DNA of 64,000 bases from Lanius collurio (GCA_020086605.1 JACBWW010000070.1:2113917-2177916), one strand, 5' to 3'. Positions 23,699-36,259 are shown, counted from the first letter of the stretch. Program-made: numbers and translations. The notes: generated by a model not told the origin, from the letters alone.

Positions 23699-24271
23699 TG
23701 TTGGGTTAATCCCTACTAATAACTGAGCCCCACAGAGCCACTTGCTCACTTTCCCTCCAGTGGGGTGGAGGAGACATTTGGAAGAGTAAAAGTGAGAAAA
23801 TTTGTGAATTGAGATGAAGACACTAATAAGTAAAGTAAAAGCCACATGCACAAGCAAAGCAAACCAAGGAATTCATTCACCACTTCCCATGGTCAGGCAG
23901 GTATCCAGCCCTCTCCAGGAAAACAGGGCTTCGTCATCCACAACGGTGACTTTTAAAGAGAGACGCCGTCAATGCCGACATCCCCACTTCCTTCTTCTTC
24001 CCCAGCTTTATATACTGCACATGACATCGTATGGTCTGGAATGTCCCTTTGGTCAGTTGGAGTCACCTGTCTTGGCTGTTACCCCTACCAAATCCTTGTG
24101 TACCCTGGCCTCCTCACTGATGGAGTGAAAAGGATTTGACTCAGTGTAAGCACTGGTCAGTGAATACACACTCCCCATGTTATTGATCCTGTTTTCAGCA
24201 CAAATTTGAAACATAGCTCCATAGCATCTATTGTGAAGAAAATTAACTCTATCCAAGCCAAACCCAGCACA
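23699..24271 (-). mobile_element. Solo LTR of an avian endogenous retrovirus (copy a)
   Basis: Read on the - strand the LTR starts TGTGCTGGGTTTGG at 24271 and ends near GGGATTAACCCAACA at 23699, giving TG...CA ends and about 573 bp. Within it are AGTTAATTTTCTTCACAATA, a run including GTGCTGAAAACAGGATC, ACCATACGATGTCATG, then TATATAAAG at 24015-24007, a TATA box well placed for the LTR promoter. The U5-side region includes AGTGAATGAATTCCTTGGTT and CTCACTTTTACTCTTCC. Every block is in the order expected for this bird LTR family. No retroviral internal sequence flanks it, so it is a solo LTR. I could not find a clear target-site duplication. Confidence 0.92.
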
Positions 24272-26871
24272 ATAGGAAATTATTTTATATTCTGTGAAGT
24301 CTTTTGAGATTTTTTTGCATTTTTTGGTCTGCATTTAATAAACTAAGATTCCTGAAACTCTTCAAGAGAAAAGCAAGACCTATTTACCACAGAATAGCCA
24401 TTTTTTCTGAGGACTACTTTACTTTCAGAGAATGGGTAATAAATTGTTTTTCAAAATTGACATGAATGAGGCAAAGCAGGTACTTGAAGCTGGCTCTTTA
24501 AAGTAAAACAATTCCATTTATTGACTCCTTTATTTAGGTTTCTCTCAGTCTCATTATGGTTGTCCCTCTTTGAACTTTTTATTAAATAGGTGCTTGAACA
24601 GGATCTTTGTTCTTTATCAGGAGTGAGTACTCTAAATTCTCCTTTATGTAAATCAATATGCCAAAAAATGGAATAGGGACATAGAGACCAAAAAGGAGTG
24701 GTATTTTTCTTACAGGCAGCATCCATGTATGAGCTACCTATCTAGACTCTGATTACAGGCTACAGAAGAGAAAGAAAGATCTAGGCATAATTCATCTTAT
24801 TCTAAAGCAGATATCTGATAGATCAAATAAATTCCATGCTAACAGCATCTATTTCTCTCAATTGATTCTGAAGGAAACTAAACTGATTAGTTTGTTGCCC
24901 ACTAATGGTTTTGCGTCAAGTAGGTAAGATTAATTGTACCCATGTTGTTGCTATGGTCTAATGTTTTGACTATTTGTCTGAAAAAAGATGTGGAGACTCA
25001 GCCCCCTTAGAAATACAGTAGTGGGACCACAAAATATTTCTGGTACTTCACAGAGAGGTTAGATTAACAATAGAAAATGACCGAGGTAGGCAAGTGTACT
25101 ATACTTGAGCAAGGTGTGGTACTGAAGGCAGGTGTTCAGATGTTTAGGAAAACAAAGTATCTTTAATTTTTTATCAGTGAAATACATGTAGTTATTGAAA
25201 ATGTTTCTAAATCTAAAACTATGCCATTTCATTACTTACTGTCTTAACTATTACTCCTAGTTTCTTAATGAATTTGTGTGTATACAAGCTCTATTAAAAA
25301 AAAAGTTAGTTAAATTTTTGTTCTTTGTATACCTCGATTGTTTTCAATGTTAATGATGTTTACATTATAGAAGTGGTATGTGAGCATTAACAGATTTCTA
25401 CCATACTGGTCTTTGACTATATCAAAATACACCACTGATATTACTGAAGACGTGCATATAAGTATTTATGAATTCATATATACAACCACATGTATAAGTT
25501 TTCATAGTTGTTATCTATCCTTAGAAATGAAACCTGTAGTACTAATCAAGATAAATGCTCTCATATCACAGTAGAAATATTACAGGTCACATGCTTATTT
25601 TTAATGATTAGTTAGTTTTAATCTCCATCTTAGCCCATTTCTAAATGCATCACAATAAACATTTATTTGGAAATTTCTTATTTTATTTTTATTTGATTTC
25701 TTGGCATTGTTTTTAGTTGTTTATTGAATGGTTTGGTAGGGGATTTTGTATTATTTTTTTGATTCATTGATTTCCAGGTTACAGCAAAGAAATACTATAT
25801 AGTCTCTGTTGTGTTTCCTACTTCAAGGTATTTTTTCTTAGAAAAAGAAATGTTAAACCCAAATCATAAAAAAACCCCAGTCTTAACTGGAGGAAACAAG
25901 AGCACTCTAAACTTAGAAAAATAGCAAATCTGGGACACTATAATGTTATTCATGCCTAAAATATGTGTTGAGATATAGTTCTGCTTTCATTCATATGCAA
26001 ATATTATGTATTTGAAAGGGAGGGATTCATAGGTGGTTTATTACCTATTAAGATTTATCTGTCCTATTATAGCTACAGTCCAGAGGGTGGAATGCTACAG
26101 TGAAGATCTGTTAACAGAACTGACTAAAGAAAGAAATAAATTTAGAACAGAAATTTTAGATAATGGGTCACTGCCACAGTTTTCAAGACTGTAGTTCAAT
26201 CTTCAAAGCTGTACTTCTATTACAGCTTCTGGTAAAGAAATATTGCTGTGAAATTTTGCCTCTAGAAAAACGAAGTGCAATTCTTGCTGTTCAGGAGTTG
26301 AGAGCTGAGATCAGATTGTGCTTTAGGAAATCATAGCTGTCATTTTTTCTACTCTTGTTCCTAAAGGAAAGTAAACGATGTCATTTGTGGATATCTGACT
26401 CATTGCTTCTTTCTGCAGTATCTCATCTGTGCTAGCCATTTCAGGGTGACAGCTGAGTAAAAGCCCTGGCTGTATCTCCATCTACATGTTTCCACCTCTC
26501 CCAGATTTTGAGAAAAAGTTGCAGCTCACAAAAACAGCTGTTATAAATGCCTTTGGGTTAATTTTATCCTTTTCTGACCTTCATTTTAATGCTGATAATA
26601 GGAGACAGTAGACATGTCTGAACATTCAAAAGGGCTGCAGATCATACCATTAATACAGTCACGAGTAAAGGGGTACCTATGCTGAACTTCTGTTTAGCTA
26701 AATAAATTTGTTGTACATGCTAAGTGCAATAGCTATGATACAGATAATTCTTATGTGGACACATGCCATCCCTTGTGAAATTTGTTTTGACTAAGGAATG
26801 CACCAGGAACTTGCTGATTGTTTAATCAATATTTGTACTGCATAGTCAAAATAAAACCAGTTTGTAAGCCT
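24272..26871. other. Unannotated AT-rich sequence
   Basis: No gene or dispersed repeat was recognised. A pyrimidine tract with acceptor-like CTTTCTGCAG ends near 26419, but no open frame supports an exon behind it. Confidence 0.5.
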
Positions 26872-27025
26872 GTCTGGGTTTAAGAAGAGTTTGAACAACG
26901 CTGTCAGGTACATGCTATAACTCTTGGGTCACTGGTCCTGTGCAGGGCCAGGAGTTGGAGTTGATGATCCTGATTGGTCCCTTCCAGTTTGGCATATTCT
27001 GTCATTCTCTGATTCTGTGATAGTA
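26872..27025 (+). mobile_element. CR1 LINE 3' end
   Basis: The sequence reads the last codons of CR1 ORF2 in frame (GFKKSLNNAVRYML and a TAA stop at about 26918-26920), then the short 3' UTR with GGGCCAGGAGTTGG, GATGATCC and GGTCCCTTCCAG, and closes with three degenerate 8-bp repeats of the ATTCTGTG type (to about 27023), the hallmark CR1 3' end. Only about 150 bp were inserted or remain, an extreme but common 5' truncation. Confidence 0.94.
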
Positions 27026-30000
27026 TAATACTATTAGTCAAATTACAGTGCTGTTTATACTTATATATGGTTTTATTTAAATATTGCTAATATCCAGTAA
27101 CAAAACAATGAGCACAGATATATACAGAGTTTCTCATAGCCATCTGCTTTTGCTGATCTTATAGTAACCCTCCCAATTCTCAGCTGGATCCCAAGGTAAA
27201 TGAACCATTTACATTACAGAAAACATAATACATCCTTTCTATTCAGTTACAAGAACTCCCTCTTTGGCAATTTCCCCTTAACTTTCTTAAAGCATAGAGA
27301 TGTGTTTGTGTGAGGACATTTTTCAGCTTCTATTCAGAAATGTTGTTTAATTTTAACTTTGTGTTAATTCAACTTGGAATATTTTTCTTATGCAAATTAC
27401 TAAATGACAACTATAAAGCCATGTTTCTACCCTTTGTCAATGATTGCATCAGCTCCAATACATTACTTAATTTTGATACCATACCAGTATGGTGGATAGT
27501 TATCAGAGATCAACTAGCTGGAAATACAGGGAAAGGAATGAGGACATTTTTACCCCTTGATGCAAAAGTCATACGTATGAACAGAGGTATTCCAGGAACC
27601 TGAGTTATTACTGTGGCTGCACTGTGAAGACAGGATGCTAAAGCTGCCTTTAGTTTGACTGTTATATGAAACATAATCATCTATCATATGAGGTGCATAT
27701 TGCCAGTAGAAATTCTTTCTGTGATCTCACATAAAAAAATATAAGCCTGTATACTTAGGAAGTGAGACTTTTATATCATATCTTTGGCCTGCCTCTTGCC
27801 TTAATGGTTTAATTTAATACATATGAAACAGTATGTGATCAGTGACAGTGTATGATCTGAGCTCTTGTGAAAAAGGAAGAAGCTAATCTCATGAAAGTTG
27901 TTAATACGTCTTAAAGTATTATCAATGTTTTAACACATTCACTTTTTTGTGGTATTAGGGAGAAGGGAGTTGGCTAATGTGATAAGAAACCAATTAATAT
28001 GATCCAGAAGCAAGTGTATGATAAAACCTTTGTTCAGAATATTGCTGGCTTTGATAAAACCTCCCATACAGTCATTCAACAGCTTCATCATTGCAATTGT
28101 GACAGGCTTTTTTTAATGTCCACCGTAGGAGAATGTGGGGATTTGTTTGTTGCTATTTGAACAGCTTGGAGCATTATCAGCAATGAAGTAACAACTTGGG
28201 AAACATCAGATTACCTCCTTTTTTGAAAAACATCTCTATTACCAGCCTACAGCTAAAAGTCATGGTGACTGACACTTTTAAATTTTATCTGAAAATTCAG
28301 CTCAAATGTATCCCTTCCTTTTGGAATATAACAGTTACCATCCCACTAAAATACAGATATTTTTAATTTAATCTGGAGTAAAAGAGCTTCTCTTATGAAG
28401 CTCAGGATAATCTTGGTTTTGAGAGATGCGGAACTCAAGTTTAAATAATGTGCATATTTATAGGCACTGAGTATGTTTCAGTAAACACATGAGCTTGAAC
28501 ACATACTTTAAATACAACTTCTAAAAATGTTATGTATTCTCCATGTTCTCTAGTCTGCATGTTCAGCAGACTAGTTTTTCAATAAATAAGAAAAAAATAT
28601 TGAATGTATTTCATTTTTTATCGATTATGTTGTCCTATTCAGTATGGTGCTTCAATGATTGCTAAGTGCATCTTTAATACCCCTATTGGAGTTTAACAGT
28701 GGTAAGATTTGAACAATTACACTGTTAGATTTTCCTTTTTTTTTTAGTCTCTTTCATATGCTGCTGCTTAACATTTTATTATATGTAATGGTTAATTTCT
28801 CCTTACCATAGATAGTGATCTACTTATAAATTGTTAAGCCATAATGGAGTCCTGTGTCTTTAAACCACGCAATAAATCCTGTGTTGAAGCAATAACGAAA
28901 CAATTTTGACAGACATTTGTAATTTTGGATTGTGATTTGCCTGGGATCTCCAGAAGCTTGTCATGCTGTGTCACTGTAAAACTATAATATGTAAGACAAT
29001 ATGTATATTTCCATTTCTGATTTTTTTATTTTTTTCCATTAAGGCAAGTTTGTTAATGGCTGCATAAAAAAACCAGATTTTTAGAAAAGAGATAGTTAAA
29101 GAGGAAACACGCAATGTAGAGCAGGTGAATAAGTGAGCTTAATTCTTTCTATCTCATAAATGGATAGGCAAGACATTAAAAAGAAATGAACAGTAGAAAG
29201 TCTAAAGCTAATGAAAGAAAGTGAAAATTACTCTTTCCATACACAAAGTGCATTTTCTTTAATTTCTTTCTGATCATAAGTTTAGCAGCGTATGCTGGAA
29301 AAGAGTAAGGCCAGCAGATGCTGCCTTCTAAGGCATGTTCAAATATGCTCTCAGCTTGAATTCAGAAGACACAGCTGACTTCATTTTAGAACTGGGGTAA
29401 GAAGATGAAGGCAAGATTTAAGATCTGGGTGACAGCAGTTAAAGAAAGCTAATCATGTTTTTAAGTTAATTTTTTTTGGAATTTATTCCCAGAAGGAAGT
29501 TGTTAAACACTCATTTGCTTTTCCAAAGTGGAGAATTAAAGCCTTCACCAATGTGCTTCTTTTTTTTACTTCTCTCCCAATAAATGAGATGGAGTCGCTC
29601 TTTTTGAAATAAATGTTGAACTCAGTAGCTTTGAGATTAAAACATTGCTATGTGTGCTTTAATTCTATTTTCATTATGTTACCTTAAATATTTTCTTTAA
29701 AAATGTTTTGCATTTTGCATTTTCAGTTCACTGTGTTCTATTCTAAACATTACTGAGCTTGTAATTGTTTGAGGCACAAATAATAAAAGCTAATTTGTTG
29801 ACATTCCCTGAAACACCAAGGAATCCAGCCGAGACTTAATGGATTTCTCTATCCCTTCTTTAAGAGGCAGTTTCTAGTTTAATTCCTTCTCTGGCAAAGT
29901 ATGCTTCACTGAAGCATAAATTCAGGGATCTAAAGGTTATGAATATAGTCCTTTGCTGTCCTATTTATTCATCTGGGGTCACGAAAGCTCAGCCTGAGAT

Positions 30001-30464
30001 ACCAATCCCTTTCTCAGACAGAAATAGAGAATACAGTAAACAGAATGAATTATTTCCTCTATGTAAATAGTAAACACATTCAGTAATGTTATTCCCTACT
30101 TTTAAAAATTTGTTAGATACTATGAGGATGGCCTCTCAAATAATCAAAATACCTAACTATTGTCATATTAAATCTGTGAAATGTGAAAAGCTTATCTAAA
30201 TGAAATTCTTCCCTTGGATCTTCCAAACAACTGTATCTTTCTGAGGTTGTTGCTGTGGATATTCTTTTTTATAAAGAAAAACAGTTTTCTTGATAAATGC
30301 TTACATTATTTAGCTCACAAGCTGCTTCATACTATTATTCAACAATATAATTGCTAATTCTTATTGCTATGATGATATTTCACCCTGGATTGTCTCAAAG
30401 TCATTTAATTATTTTACTTATTGTGTTTCATAGTGCTCTAAATTTCTAAGCATGAAGTGGATTG
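27026..30464. other. Unannotated sequence, repeat-poor
   Basis: No gene was recognised. A 97-codon frame at 27310-27603 starts with GTG, is rich in Phe and Leu and resembles nothing I know. The part 28040-28310 is complex, without simple repeats, and has the look of conserved regulatory DNA (see findings). T-rich runs occur near 28736-28744 and 29024-29036. Confidence 0.45.
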
Positions 30465-30483
30465 AAAAAAAAAAAAAAAAAAA
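30465..30483. repeat. Poly(A) run of 19
   Basis: An uninterrupted A run. It is followed at 30507-30532 by a 13-bp tandem pair (TGTAAGAGAAAAC, then the same with a final T). Confidence 0.92.
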
Positions 30484-31660
30484 GTACTAGCCAGGACTGA
30501 TATAATTGTAAGAGAAAACTGTAAGAGAAAATAGTAATGTCTGAATGACTTAAAGTCCTTTCAATCACTGATGCTTTAACTATCACTGTGATTTTTGGAA
30601 TTCCTAGGAAACATGTACACTTTATATTACATATCAAAATTACTATTTTTAATTGTGGTTATTATTCCTCTGTCATGTCTTCCTGCAAAAGGTGATAGTC
30701 AAGAACATTCTGGATATAAACGAGGAATTTGGTGTTTCTAAGGGAGCAAGCTTAGTGTTATTGCTCTTAAAAGTTATGACTAAGAGCACGAGTGCTGGAA
30801 TCAGTCAGGGAGTGACGATGTTTCATACAATTCTTGGTCCCATGTTGCTGCTGCCAGGAGAACACAGGATAAAGTTTTGAGGGATGAACACAAAGATTAC
30901 AAATGGAAATAGAAACTCTTAAACATATGCATACATAGAGAAAACACTAAGTATTTTACATTTGGTGCCCATATCTAAGAGAGCTGTGAAAGCTCCTGTT
31001 ATAGTCAGTGGCCCCTTAGTAAAAGTACCTAAACATCTAAGGCTTGATTTAGCTGCTCACACAAAGGTGTTTGATACTATGTATGAAAAAATCTGCTTAG
31101 GTCAAGTAAGTCACCTTTGATGGTAAACTTGATTAATTCCACTAAAATAAAAAATTTTAAAATCACACTTTTTAAAATTTATTCATTGCTTAATACTCTT
31201 TTGCTTAGCAGTAATCAATTTCCACACTGACATAAAGCCCTTGGCTTTTACTCCCTAATTTATTCTCTTAGGAGCCACATAAGTGCCCCGCAAAGCTAAA
31301 AGTTCATTTCATCTTTCTTTAATTGCACATTAATTTCATGTAACTTTTACAAGAACATCATTGAAAAGCAAGATAATTTGACCTATTCTTTTATAATTAA
31401 AGAACTACAAATGGAGGGGAAAAAAAGTTGCTGAAATTCTCCTTATATTAATGAATTAGTCTTTTAATTGATTATACATTTAACTTGTCATTTAAAACTA
31501 TGATAATTATAGGTTAGCTTTTCAATTTAGTTGGTAATCTGCTAATTCTTATTTAATAAATGTATTAATTAAAATATATAGGCTTTATCTTTATTTCTGT
31601 GTGACAGCTATCAACCTAAGTCGATAATTTATGCAGTGCAATATCAGAGAGCACCCACAA
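30484..31660. other. Unannotated AT-rich sequence
   Basis: No gene or dispersed repeat was recognised. Paired CAAAG cores at 31062 and 31112 are described in the findings. Confidence 0.45.
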
Positions 31661-31680
31661 TCATATCATATCATATCATT
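31661..31680. repeat. (TCATA)4 microsatellite
   Basis: Three exact TCATA units followed by TCATT. Confidence 0.9.
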
Positions 31681-32042
31681 CCATCTATAGTTTAGAGCCA
31701 TCAGAAAGGGAAGCTAGCAGGCATTATTGCTAAGATTAAAATATTAATACAGTTCTTTCAGTAATTTATTAATCTGTAAAAATTTAACCTAAGAACTTAC
31801 TTTTGCTTGTCCCAGTTTATCTGTCTCCAGAGTTTTCCTTTGCCTCACTATCTCCCAGCACCCCAAAAAAATGACAACCTCAGTTTGAATTCAGCTGTTT
31901 TAAAATATGAAAGTAGGTGGAAATTTGTAAATCAGAGCCTTGATACCCCTGTTTAAAATTACAACTGTGCTGATTTTCAAAGGAAATACCCAAAGATATG
32001 TTCTGCTTAAAATAATTTACCTGTTAGTAACTCTTGATATTT
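31681..32042. other. Unannotated sequence
   Basis: AT-rich sequence with nothing recognised. Confidence 0.5.
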
Positions 32043-32655
32043 TGTATATACACTGGACCTGACTGGGATGGAGTTGATTTTCTTCATGGCAGCTCATATG
32101 ATGCTGCATTTAAGATTTCTGACCAAAATAGTAATGGTAAGACACTAATAATCTATATTTTGCTGAATACTGTTTACAAGGCCATCTCTGCTTTTCACCC
32201 TGCTCCCTTCTCCCCACCCCCCGCCAGTGAATAGATTGGTCAGTGCTCAATAGGTTGGGAGTTGGAACACCTGTGCAGATCACCTGAACTAATCAAAGAG
32301 ATTCTCCATAACATGCAATGTCATGCTCAGCAATAAAAAGGGAGAAAGGAAGTTTTAGGTGGTTAGCCATCTTTTTTTGGGGGCCTGGCTGAAAATTTTT
32401 CTACCCTTGGGAATAGTGAGTGGGTCCTGTTGCATAATCTTTTTTTGCTTTCATCTGCTCTCTTCCTATACCTATTAAATAATTCCTTTTATATTATTCT
32501 TCTGCTTTATTTATTTTTAAAAATCTTGATACAAAATGGTTTATTTTTCTTTTATTTTTTCCTTTCCTCTTCTTCTGTTCCAGTGGAGACTGGATGGGGG
32601 AAGTGAGAGAGCAGGCATGTTGTACTTAGCTGCCCACCAGGGTTAATCCACAACA
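32043..32655 (+). mobile_element. Solo LTR of an avian endogenous retrovirus (copy c)
   Basis: The blocks GACTGGGATGGAGTTGATTT, TTCTTCATGGCAGCTCATAT, CCATAACATGCAATGTCATG, a TATA-like AATAAAAAGG, CCTATTAAATAATTCC (a polyadenylation-signal relative) and the right end TTAGCTGCCCACCAGGGTTA followed by ATCCACAACA occur in the order of the bird LTR family also seen at 14166, 23699 and 34133. It is closest in layout to the copy at 14166. The left edge is approximate; the right edge at 32655 is clear. No internal viral genes and no clear target-site duplication were seen. Confidence 0.88.
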
Positions 32656-33665
32656 GTAGGACAACTTTTATTTTTTCTTTTCCTAAGGAAAAATAACTCA
32701 TGGCTGTATGTTCACATCTACTTGGATCATCATGATAAAAAGGAGCGAAGAAATACAGTATGTATTTCTCACTTATAAAGTATTTCTTTATTATTTTTAC
32801 AAGGAATGTGAAAAAAAAAATCTGTCCAACTCACCTTGTGATCAGTTTTCTAAAGATTTAAGACACTTCCTTAGTTAAATTAGGGGAAATTGATTATAGA
32901 TTACACAATTGTGCAGATTTGCTTTAATCATGCTAAGCACTTCTGAAGCCAAACGTGAGATGTGTATGAGGGAAAAATCATGCTAGCTTAGTGATGGGCT
33001 TCTAAGTAGAATCAAGAGGAATAATAACTATGAAATAATTGAAATAGGTTTCTTTACCAATCTGGTATATGAAATCACACATCTAGATATCAAAGTCTTG
33101 GCAATTCCAAGACTCCATCACCTTCCGTCTTCTTGTTCCTGGTTATTGGGTGCTCCCATATCTAATTCATTATTCCTTTTCTTCTAAGTTTCTTTATGCT
33201 TTTTTCTTACCCAAACTGTTTATTTCAGTTTCCATCAGTGTTCTACCATTTTCTCATGAGTGCAACAAAATATTTCTTTAAACTTATTAAAACATCTTTT
33301 TGAGATTTCAGTCTTCCATAAGGCTAAACAGCCACAACATGTCCTTTGAACTATTAAGTCCATGTGAAAACTGATGGACTATAGACCCTCTTGTCTGGTG
33401 TCCTTGTGTGCTGTAATCTTCTTGGTGTACATCTGTCCATGTTGCTGAGAACTGTGAATAACACTTTCAGTACTGCTTCTCTCCAGTGGTAGTGGGAGCT
33501 GTGCACATGCTGGGGTGTGTCAGGCAACACAGCACACGTAAGAGATCATAGAAGCCAAGTTAAACATCTTAAGCCTCTTTTATTGAAAGAAATAAGCATG
33601 CTTTAGAATATCAACTGCATACAATAGTGTTTTCCTTCTGGAAGATGCACCTGAAACAACAAAAG
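32656..33665. other. Unannotated sequence between opposed LTRs
   Basis: No viral internal region, gene or other dispersed repeat was recognised. This argues that the two LTRs at either side came from separate insertions. Confidence 0.5.
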
Positions 33666-33740
33666 AGAAAAAACAAAACAAAAAACAAACAAACAAACAA
33701 ACAAACAAAAACAAACAAAAAAAACCCCAAAACAAACAAT
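33666..33740. repeat. (CAAA)n microsatellite
   Basis: At least six consecutive CAAA units sit within a longer A/C-rich stretch. Confidence 0.95.
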
Positions 33741-34128
33741 TTAAAAAATCAAGCAAAACCCCCAAACATCCACATTGTAAATTAATCACTAATTAGAATT
33801 ACCAATCCTAGTTCATTTTCTCAGTACGCTTTCATTAAAGGTAAGCCCCTCCATGGAATGGAAACAAGAACACTTACTAATGTTACTTTTTAATAGCATT
33901 TTTAATTTCACATAATTATTAGTCTTAATGTCACAAATTTACCGTATCCAGGATACAATACTTGTTTCCAGCATCTAGGGTACATATGCATTGTTATCAC
34001 AAAATTATTTTGTTCTTTTTATTACATTTCTAAAATGTATTTAGGAAAAGAGATTGCAAAAGATGCTTTCTATGACATGGAGTTAAAGTTTTACACCTGT
34101 AACAAATTATCTGGACCATATTAAGAGA
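33741..34128. other. Unannotated AT-rich sequence
   Basis: Nothing recognised between the CAAA array and the LTR. Confidence 0.5.
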
Positions 34129-34132
34129 CAAA

Positions 34133-34640
34133 TGTGGTTTAAACACACACCCCTCCTCCCCAGCCCCAGTGGAATGGGAAGGAGAATCAAAGTAAAACCT
34201 GTATTTTGAGATAAGTACAGTTTAATAATTGAAAAAAGAAAGTAAAATACAATAATAATGTTGAACAATAATAATGATAACAGAAAGTAAACAGACAAGT
34301 GATGAACAGTGAAATTGCTCGCTACCTGCTGACCAATGCCAGAGCCCCCCCATTCCAAACCCAGACTTCTGGGTTGCCATTTTGGGTAGCTTGCCCCAGT
34401 TCACACATTGGGCATGACATTCTGTGGTGTGGAATATCCCTGTGGTCAGTTCAAGTCACCTGTCCTGATTGCGCTTCCTCCCAGTTTCTTTTGCATTCTT
34501 CTGCACTGGCAGAGCATGAGACAAGAAAAAAGTCCTTGACTTAGTAAAAACCAAAATATCAGTGTGTTATCAACACCCTTCTCATTCCAAATCCAAAACA
34601 CATCACCGTAACTGAGAAGAAATTAGCTGAAACCAGAACA
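34133..34640 (-). mobile_element. Solo LTR of an avian endogenous retrovirus (copy b), with possible target-site duplication
   Basis: On the - strand it starts TGTTCTGGTTTCAGCTAATT at 34640 and ends near GTTTAAACCACA at 34133, so it has TG...CA ends and is 508 bp. Diagnostic blocks include GATAACACACTGATATTTTG, AGTCAAGGACTTTTTTC, GGGATATTCCACACCACAGA, an ATTATTAAAC near the polyadenylation site and CTCAAAATACAGG. Compared with copy a, the TATA region is mutated. The 4 bp CAAA stands on both sides (34129-34132 and 34641-34644), which may be the target-site duplication. Four bases is the size known for gammaretrovirus-like integrases, but a match this short can be chance. No internal region adjoins. 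Confidence 0.9.
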
Positions 34641-34644
34641 CAAA

Positions 34645-35680
34645 CATTGAAACCTGATGCAAGATTAAAGAGTAGGGCACTTGTTTACAAGTCTACATAA
34701 AGAGCATAAGAAAACAAGTTTTCTTCCAGTTATCAGTATTTAGTGTAATGGCAACTTGAGCATAAGTTTTGGAGACAGTTGTTTTCTGGGTCTTCCTACA
34801 TGGCCTTGTTGCTGAGAAGTGATCATATTGTATTATTTCAAAGGACTAAAAATTAGTTCTTGCTATATTCTGGTCACTGCACAGTGAGAGAAAATATTGC
34901 TCTGAAGGCAGTGGAACCCCACATGTTTAGTAGAAAGAAAGCAAACCTCATCTATCATCTTTGTGAAAAGTCCCCAAATACAATCTTTGATGATCCTAGC
35001 TAGCCCTGTGGCACTGCAGTATTGTGCTGTTAGTTATTAGCTGCTGGTACCAGGCTTTTACAGGCTCTAGAGTCTGTAAATAAGCTTTGCTCTTGTACTA
35101 ACACAACACAGTTACAGTCCAGGCAGTTGTGTTACCTGTGTGGTTGTGTGCTAATTGCTTGGCATATGAATGTTTTCATTTGATCCCTATTCCATGTAAC
35201 TTCCTATCACCATAACCAAGATTTGAAATCACACTCTCTGCAAAAATAGGCACAACACTTAAATGTTGGTTAGATCTCTTTAATAGCTTAGTCAACATAA
35301 TAGATTTAGTTGTTACTAGGAGCATAAATTCATAGCATTACACAATCTGATTTTTGTTTATTTAATCTTATAATTCTAATCTGTACACTCATGGGAGATG
35401 ATGTTCATGAAATTTAATGAAATTCTGATCTTGTTAGTGTCAAAGGAAGTATGTGATTGTCTTTTTTTAAATAAGAAATTCACATACATTAATCAGGACT
35501 TCTGTGGATTCAGATTTCCCTTTTACTTCATTCAAAAATTATTGCAGAAGTAATGGCTCATCTACAAATTTTATCCTCAAATTAAGAAATTGTTTCCTTC
35601 TTAATGGTTGTTCTTTAAGAATTTATACTTCTATAGTCATTCTTTGCCCCTTCTCAGAAGATTTTTTTTAAAAAAACTTT
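34645..35680. other. Unannotated sequence
   Basis: AT-rich sequence with no gene or dispersed repeat recognised. Confidence 0.5.
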
Positions 35681-35741
35681 TTCAAAAGATAGCAACTTCA
35701 TTAGAAATAGACTTCAAAAGATAGCAACTTCATTAGAAATA
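35681..35741. repeat. 32-bp tandem duplication
   Basis: A 29-bp block starting TTCAAAAGATAGCAACTTC and ending TAGAAATA occurs at 35681 and again at 35713 with no mismatch (period 32 bp). The identity points to a recent event, possibly polymorphic. Confidence 0.95.
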
Positions 35742-36259
35742 AGCATGCTCCAAAAAAGTTACTTTGAAACAATAACATTTGTGGTTATCATCTAGCTGGT
35801 GTTGATAAATATTTCAATTCTTGTGAATCACAAGCTGGTGTAAAATTGGAGTCTTGCCAACATTTCAATGAAATGCTAAAAATATAAGTTAATTCTCAAG
35901 ATGTTAAAAACCTCTGGACATTGAAATTAATAGTCTCTCTCCCAACTCTGCTATTTTTTTAGACCTGCTTTACCAACAAATTGTGAAACCTAGTGGCAAG
36001 TAAGCTGTATCTATGATATTATTTGTGTGATAACAATGCTAAAAAACATCAGCCTGGGCAGCTCCTCGGCCCCTTGCAGAACCATGTCACATCATTGCAA
36101 GTAATGATTTGTCTAGCCTTTGCAATAGCATCTACAGCAATAGTGCCTTGACCAAATGCCCTTAAGGAGCTTATTTCTGCAACAAATTGATCTTTAAGTT
36201 AATACCTTTTTCTTATTTACTGCGACCACTTTTCTGTTCTTTGCTTTTGGCCAATGCCC
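35742..36259. other. Unannotated sequence
   Basis: Nothing recognised. Confidence 0.5.
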
